Source: Bacteroidota bacterium (GTDB lineage Bacteria > Bacteroidota > Bacteroidia > Bacteroidales > VadinHA17). Taken from it: 7,453 nt of DNA. Positions 3,958 to 7,453 of this stretch are shown one piece after another. The stretch covers positions 1 through 7,453 of the forward strand of contig JAEYZD010000121.1 in NCBI GenBank assembly GCA_023430725.1. The letters are read 5' to 3'. Under the pieces are notes generated by a model. It saw only the letters and a list, made by a program, of their open reading frames with translations, ran no database searches and had not been told where the DNA came from. Position 1 is the first letter of the stretch. Each line of letters begins with the position of its first letter. The position numbers and the translations under genes were made by a program.

Positions 3958-4761
3958 TCAATCAATTCCGAGGTAGGTTCCAATGAGTTCCCTTTCAGTG
4001 TCGTTCAGCAGTGGCAGGCTGGGCAGCCTGAAGAGGTCAGACGAGGGTGCGCCCGTTACATTGCGTTCTGAGGTCCTGATGAAGCGGTAGCCGTGACGCA
4101 TGGCAGAGGCAATTATGTCCGCATCGCCGGCCCCGTCACCGTAAGGGAGGGCAAGGGCTTCAACGGTTCCGTGTATATGACGGTCTATAAGGATTTTTGA
4201 CCCTCCAAGCTCCTCATCGAGATATGCCTGGAAAGACTCGCCGCCACCGAAAGCCGCCTTCATTGTCATCAGATACTGATGGGACATTGTATGTGAACCG
4301 AAGGAGAAAGGTCTTGTTCCACCGTCCCATGAATAACTGCTCATCATAGTAACCTCATCCCAGTCAAGAAAGGAGTCAGCTCCAATCTTTGAGGCCCAGA
4401 GAAAGAATGTGGCTTTCATCCTGTACTCCCTGAGCAACGGCATTGCCTCTGTATACCATGAGTGATCTCCGTCATCAAAGGTAATCACCGCAGCATGCGT
4501 TGTCAGCTGCTCACTTCCTGAGACAATGGCTTCCAGCTCTTTGAAGTCAATGACCCTTATTCTGTTCTGCTTCAGATAAACGAGATCCTTCCTGAAATCC
4601 GCAGCACTGCGTTCATAGAGGTTCCCGGCCTCTCCAGAACTAATCCTGTGATACATCAGAATCACAACTCTTGGATTTTCAACCGGCTCAGGAACAGGAG
4701 TTTCAGAACATCCTGTCGCCAGCGCTGCTATTAAAAACATGACCGATAGTATTCTTTGCAT
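3958..4761 (-). CDS. Polysaccharide deacetylase (CE4, NodB domain) lipoprotein
   Basis: Metal-dependent removal of N- or O-acetyl groups from a polysaccharide; the substrate is not evident. The N-terminus (MQRILSVMFLIAALATGC) is a signal peptide ending in a lipobox-like ATGC, so the enzyme is probably anchored at Cys18 outside the cytoplasm. A VVILMYHRI strand (32-40) precedes the NodB core. The CE4 motifs are TFDDG (94-98, catalytic base Asp96 and metal Asp97), SHTMSH (156-161, metal His157 and His161) and LPYG (205-208). Length (267 aa) suits a single-domain enzyme. I use the ATG at 4761; an in-frame TTG one codon upstream is a possible alternative. The gene follows uvrB after 104 bp without a clear promoter and precedes ppa by 30 bp, suggesting co-transcription at least with ppa. 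Confidence 0.92.
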   Translation of the reverse strand: MQRILSVMFLIAALATGCSETPVPEPVENPRVVILMYHRISSGEAGNLYERSAADFRKDLVYLKQNRIRVIDFKELEAIVSGSEQLTTHAAVITFDDGDHSWYTEAMPLLREYRMKATFFLWASKIGADSFLDWDEVTMMSSYSWDGGTRPFSFGSHTMSHQYLMTMKAAFGGGESFQAYLDEELGGSKILIDRHIHGTVEALALPYGDGAGDADIIASAMRHGYRFIRTSERNVTGAPSSDLFRLPSLPLLNDTERELIGTYLGID

Positions 4762-4865
4762 CAATGAATTTTATCTCTGTTATTTGTTTCAAATCATGCC
4801 TGAAGAAATGTCGCAAGCCTTTCATTCAAACGGCAAAGAAGGCATTTTCGTGCCTGCTGCCGGCA

Positions 4866-6881
4866 CTATCCCCTTCCTGCTGCCAGGCGTTTCATCCCCT
4901 CGATCTCATCACGAAGGCGTGCTGCCTCAATGAAATCAAGCGCAGAGGCAGCCTTCTCCATCGCCTTGCGCGACTTCTCAATGGCTTTCTCCAGCTGCTC
5001 CTTCGACATGTATCTTACCACCGGGTCAGCCGCAATATCAGTCTTTTCCGGGCCGGTGTATGCTTTCACCGTCACCCCCTTGCGGCTCAGCCCCTGCAGC
5101 ATTGTTCCTCCCTTCTTGAATATCTGACGGGGCGTGATACCCATACGGGTGTTGTATTCCATCTGTTTTGCGCGCCGCCTGTTGGTCTCGTCAATTGTCT
5201 CCTTCATTGCGCCGGTGATCCTGTCGGCATACATCACAACCAGTCCGTTGATGTTTCTTGCAGCCCTGCCTGCTGTCTGCGTCAGTGCCCGGCCTGAACG
5301 GAGGAAACCCTCCTTGTCTGCATCCAGGATAGCCACAAGTGACACCTCCGGAAGATCCAGACCCTCCCGCAGAAGGTTTACACCCACAAGCACGTCAAAC
5401 TCGCCGGAGCGCAGTGCCTCAAGGATTTCCACCCTCTCTATCGTTTCCACATCGGAATGGATATACCGGCATTTTATGTCAAACCGCCCCAGATAGGTAT
5501 TGAGCTCCTCAGCCATTCTCTTTGTCATGGTCGTCACGAGCACCCTCTCCCCTGCGGCTGAGCGCTTTCTGATCTCCTCCATCAGGTCATCCACCTGGTT
5601 GCGGCTTGGCCTGACCTCAACCGGCGGATCCAGCAGTCCTGTGGGGCGTATGACCTGATCAACGAAGACTCCCTCACTCTTCTCCATCTCATAGTCGGCC
5701 GGCGTGGCACTCATATATACAGTCTGGCCTGTGAGGGCCTCGAACTCCTCAAGCCGCAGAGGCCTGTTGTCCAGCGCTGCAGGAAGACGGAAGCCATATT
5801 CAACCAGATTCTGTTTCCTTGAATGGTCGCCACCGTACATGGCCTTTATCTGCGGCACAGTCGCATGACTCTCATCAATGACAGTGATGAAGTCCTTCGG
5901 GAAACAGTCCACGAGGCAGAAGGGCCTCGTACCCGGTGCACGGCCGTCAAAGTACCTGGAGTAGTTCTCAATCCCGCTGCAGTAGCCAAGCTCCTTGATC
6001 ATCTCCAGGTCATACTGAACCCTCTGTTCAATACGCTTGGCCTCCTCAGGCCGCCCGGTGTCACGGAAGTGTCTGGCCTGCAGAACCATATCATCCTGAA
6101 TGAGGCCTACGGCGGTATTTATCCTTTCCCGCGTCGTCACGAAGAGGTTGGCAGGATAGATCACATATTCATCAAGACTCTCGCGGTGGCTTCCGCTGAG
6201 CGGGTCGAATGTGGAGACCTCGTCTATCTCGTCACCGAAGAAGACGATCCTGATTGCCAGGTCAGCATACGCCGGGTACACATCCACAGTATCTCCCCGC
6301 ACCCGGAAGGTGCCGTTTGTGAATTCAACCTCATTGCGGGAGTAGAGGCTGTCAACAAGCTTGCGCAGAAGATGTGTGCGGGTGATCTTCGCGCCCTTTA
6401 TGACATGTACCGTGTTTGAACGGAAGTCGTCCGGATTTCCGATTCCGTAAATGCACGAAACGGAAGAGACAACTATCACATCCCGCCTTCCCGAGAGAAG
6501 CGATGAAGTAGCGCTTAGCCTGAGCTTCTCGATCTCATCATTGATCGAGAGATCCTTTTCGATATAGGTATCAGTGACAGGGAGGTAGGCCTCCGGCTGA
6601 TAGTAATCATAATAGGAGACGAAGTATTCCACTGCATTTTCCGGGAAAAACTGACGAAACTCCCCGTAGAGCTGCGCAGCCAGCGTCTTGTTGTGGCTCA
6701 GCACCAGCACCGGCCTGTTGAGCTGAGCAATCACGTTGGCGATCGTAAATGTCTTCCCTGATCCCGTAACCCCCAGCAGTGTCTGAAAGGGAACACTCTG
6801 CCTAAGCCCTTCCGTCAGCTGACGAATTGCTTCCGGCTGATCTCCCGTAGGCGAAAAATCCGATGTGAGTTTGAATTCCAT
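4866..6881 (-). CDS. uvrB: UvrABC excinuclease subunit B
   Basis: Central damage-verification subunit of nucleotide excision repair; it is loaded by UvrA and then recruits UvrC for incision. The 671-aa length matches E. coli UvrB (673). Motifs in order are Walker A GVTGSGKT (37-44), the beta-hairpin YYDYYQPEAYLP (90-101) that probes the DNA, DESHAT of helicase motif II (336-341), SAT (391-393), the motif VI region QTAGRAARN (535-543), and a C-terminal UVR domain (about 625-663, LEKAIEKSRKAMEKAASALDFIEAARLRDEI) that contacts UvrC. No key residue is missing. The start ATG is placed directly before the conserved FKLTSDFSPTGDQPEAI opening. It is divergent from the sensor gene at 7021, with a shared 139-bp intergenic region. 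Confidence 0.98.
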   Translation of the reverse strand: MEFKLTSDFSPTGDQPEAIRQLTEGLRQSVPFQTLLGVTGSGKTFTIANVIAQLNRPVLVLSHNKTLAAQLYGEFRQFFPENAVEYFVSYYDYYQPEAYLPVTDTYIEKDLSINDEIEKLRLSATSSLLSGRRDVIVVSSVSCIYGIGNPDDFRSNTVHVIKGAKITRTHLLRKLVDSLYSRNEVEFTNGTFRVRGDTVDVYPAYADLAIRIVFFGDEIDEVSTFDPLSGSHRESLDEYVIYPANLFVTTRERINTAVGLIQDDMVLQARHFRDTGRPEEAKRIEQRVQYDLEMIKELGYCSGIENYSRYFDGRAPGTRPFCLVDCFPKDFITVIDESHATVPQIKAMYGGDHSRKQNLVEYGFRLPAALDNRPLRLEEFEALTGQTVYMSATPADYEMEKSEGVFVDQVIRPTGLLDPPVEVRPSRNQVDDLMEEIRKRSAAGERVLVTTMTKRMAEELNTYLGRFDIKCRYIHSDVETIERVEILEALRSGEFDVLVGVNLLREGLDLPEVSLVAILDADKEGFLRSGRALTQTAGRAARNINGLVVMYADRITGAMKETIDETNRRRAKQMEYNTRMGITPRQIFKKGGTMLQGLSRKGVTVKAYTGPEKTDIAADPVVRYMSKEQLEKAIEKSRKAMEKAASALDFIEAARLRDEIEGMKRLAAGRG

Positions 6882-6896
6882 GATGCAGTATTATTG

Positions 6897-6904
6897 CAAA
6901 AATA
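6897..6904 (-). promoter_or_regulatory. Probable -7 element (TATTTTTG) of uvrB
   Basis: On the minus strand TATTTTTG fits TAnnTTTG and ends 15 bp before the uvrB ATG. No TTTG stands at the expected -33 position. The same stretch also contains TTGACC, a 17-bp gap and AATAAT, which would read as a sigma70-like promoter of the proteobacterial type. I cannot choose between them from sequence alone. I see no SOS-type operator. Confidence 0.4.
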
Positions 6905-6987
6905 ACAATTAGGGTCAAGCGGAGCGATCTGAGGAATTCAATATTATCAATAAACTTGCAGCCTGAAAAATATTTGTATCTTTTTGC

Positions 6988-6995
6988 TAAATTTG
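6988..6995 (+). promoter_or_regulatory. Probable -7 element (TAAATTTG) of the sensor gene
   Basis: TAAATTTG is a full match to the Bacteroidota -7 box and lies 25 bp before the ATG at 7021. The -33 position has no clear TTTG, which would fit a promoter that needs an activator or is weak. Confidence 0.45.
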
Positions 6996-7020
6996 TCCTT
7001 ATGTCCTACATCCAGACTTC

Positions 7021-7453
7021 ATGCGCCTGAACCGCCGGAGATTGATACCTGTCATAATCGTAGCACTGACTGCCCTTTCTGGTCACTTCCTGTCCGGACA
7101 GGGTTACGTTCTGACATACTACAATTCTAAAACAGGGATAGGTCATGACAATGTAAGGACAATTGTTGCCGACAGCAGCGGATTCATATGGATGGCCACC
7201 TGGGACGGCCTTACGCGCTTTGACGGAACAGACTTTGTCAATTATTTTCATGATCCTGCAGACAGTACCTCTCTCCCGTACTTTTCTGTCAGCCATGTCG
7301 TGGTAGACACAAAGGACAATCTCTGGGTATCAACGGATAACGGTATCCTGTCGCTCTTTGACAGGGCCACTGAGGAATTCAGGATTGCAAACAGCCTCGG
7401 AGGCGTGTCAATCGACGACCTTATATACTTCCAGTGCGGCCCTGACAATAACC
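7021..7453 (+). CDS. Periplasmic beta-propeller sensor (Reg_prop type), N-terminal part of a probable hybrid two-component regulator
   Basis: The frame opens at ATG 7021, is closed upstream by a TAA at 6988, and runs off the right edge after 144 codons. Residues 1-26 (MRLNRRRLIPVIIVALTALSGHFLSG) form a signal peptide or signal anchor. The mature part starts QGYVLTYYNSKTGIGHDNVRTIVAD, the usual opening of Reg_prop propellers. Two blades are visible: DSSGFIWMATWDGLTRFDG (51-69) and DTKDNLWVSTDNGILSLF (96-113). In Bacteroidota such sensors usually continue into Y_Y_Y, histidine kinase, receiver and AraC-type HTH domains and control polysaccharide-use genes. That downstream part is not in the window, so the output domain is inferred. 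Confidence 0.85.
   Translation, partial: MRLNRRRLIPVIIVALTALSGHFLSGQGYVLTYYNSKTGIGHDNVRTIVADSSGFIWMATWDGLTRFDGTDFVNYFHDPADSTSLPYFSVSHVVVDTKDNLWVSTDNGILSLFDRATEEFRIANSLGGVSIDDLIYFQCGPDNN

Noticed and set aside
5823..6419. Plus-strand frame of 198 codons within uvrB
   Set aside because: It is antisense to a fully conserved UvrB sequence and has no independent support.
3958..6881. A defence or other new multi-gene system
   Set aside because: The genes here are UvrB, a CE4 deacetylase and a pyrophosphatase, all ordinary families, and the element cargo lies outside the window.

Overview
The window reads as a piece of a Bacteroidota chromosome, probably Bacteroidales-like. Four things point there. 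Several promoters fit the phylum's TTTG/TTG ... TAnnTTTG pattern, and Shine-Dalgarno signals are weak or absent. The integrase is of the Bacteroidota type with an N-terminal arm domain. The pyrophosphatase and the small lipoproteins resemble Bacteroidota forms. The right edge begins a periplasmic two-bladed-or-more propeller sensor of the kind found in hybrid two-component systems. The genus cannot be read from this sequence.

Left edge (1 to about 1035): the end of an integrated mobile element. A tyrosine recombinase gene runs leftward off the window. Its upstream region carries paired short repeats and then joins the 3' half of a tRNA-Pro(GGG) gene (about 1035-1078). The 5' half of the tRNA is missing here, so this is an attachment-site junction. 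The intact tRNA is expected at the other, unseen end of the element. Host DNA begins at the tRNA fragment and its rho-independent terminator.

Region 1079-1407: no gene, but dense structure. It holds the tRNA terminator, a second hairpin, a perfect 15-bp inverted repeat linking the two, and two diverged copies of a GC-rich palindromic repeat.

Region 1408-3073: small, mostly uncharacterised genes. They are a 60-aa lipoprotein (+), a 132-aa lipoprotein (-), a previously easy-to-miss 44-aa basic protein (-) behind a near-consensus promoter, and a SiaC-family (DUF1987) regulatory phosphoprotein (-) without its usual kinase and phosphatase partners in view.

Region 3292-6881: housekeeping genes on the minus strand, in transcription order uvrB (nucleotide excision repair), a CE4 polysaccharide deacetylase lipoprotein and a family I inorganic pyrophosphatase (ppa). 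The last two are 30 bp apart and probably co-transcribed. Divergent from uvrB, at 7021, starts the truncated propeller sensor gene.

I see no clearly new defence or other multi-gene system. The points most worth following are the small 44-aa gene, the tRNA-Pro integration junction, the repeat cluster beside it and the orphan SiaC-like protein.
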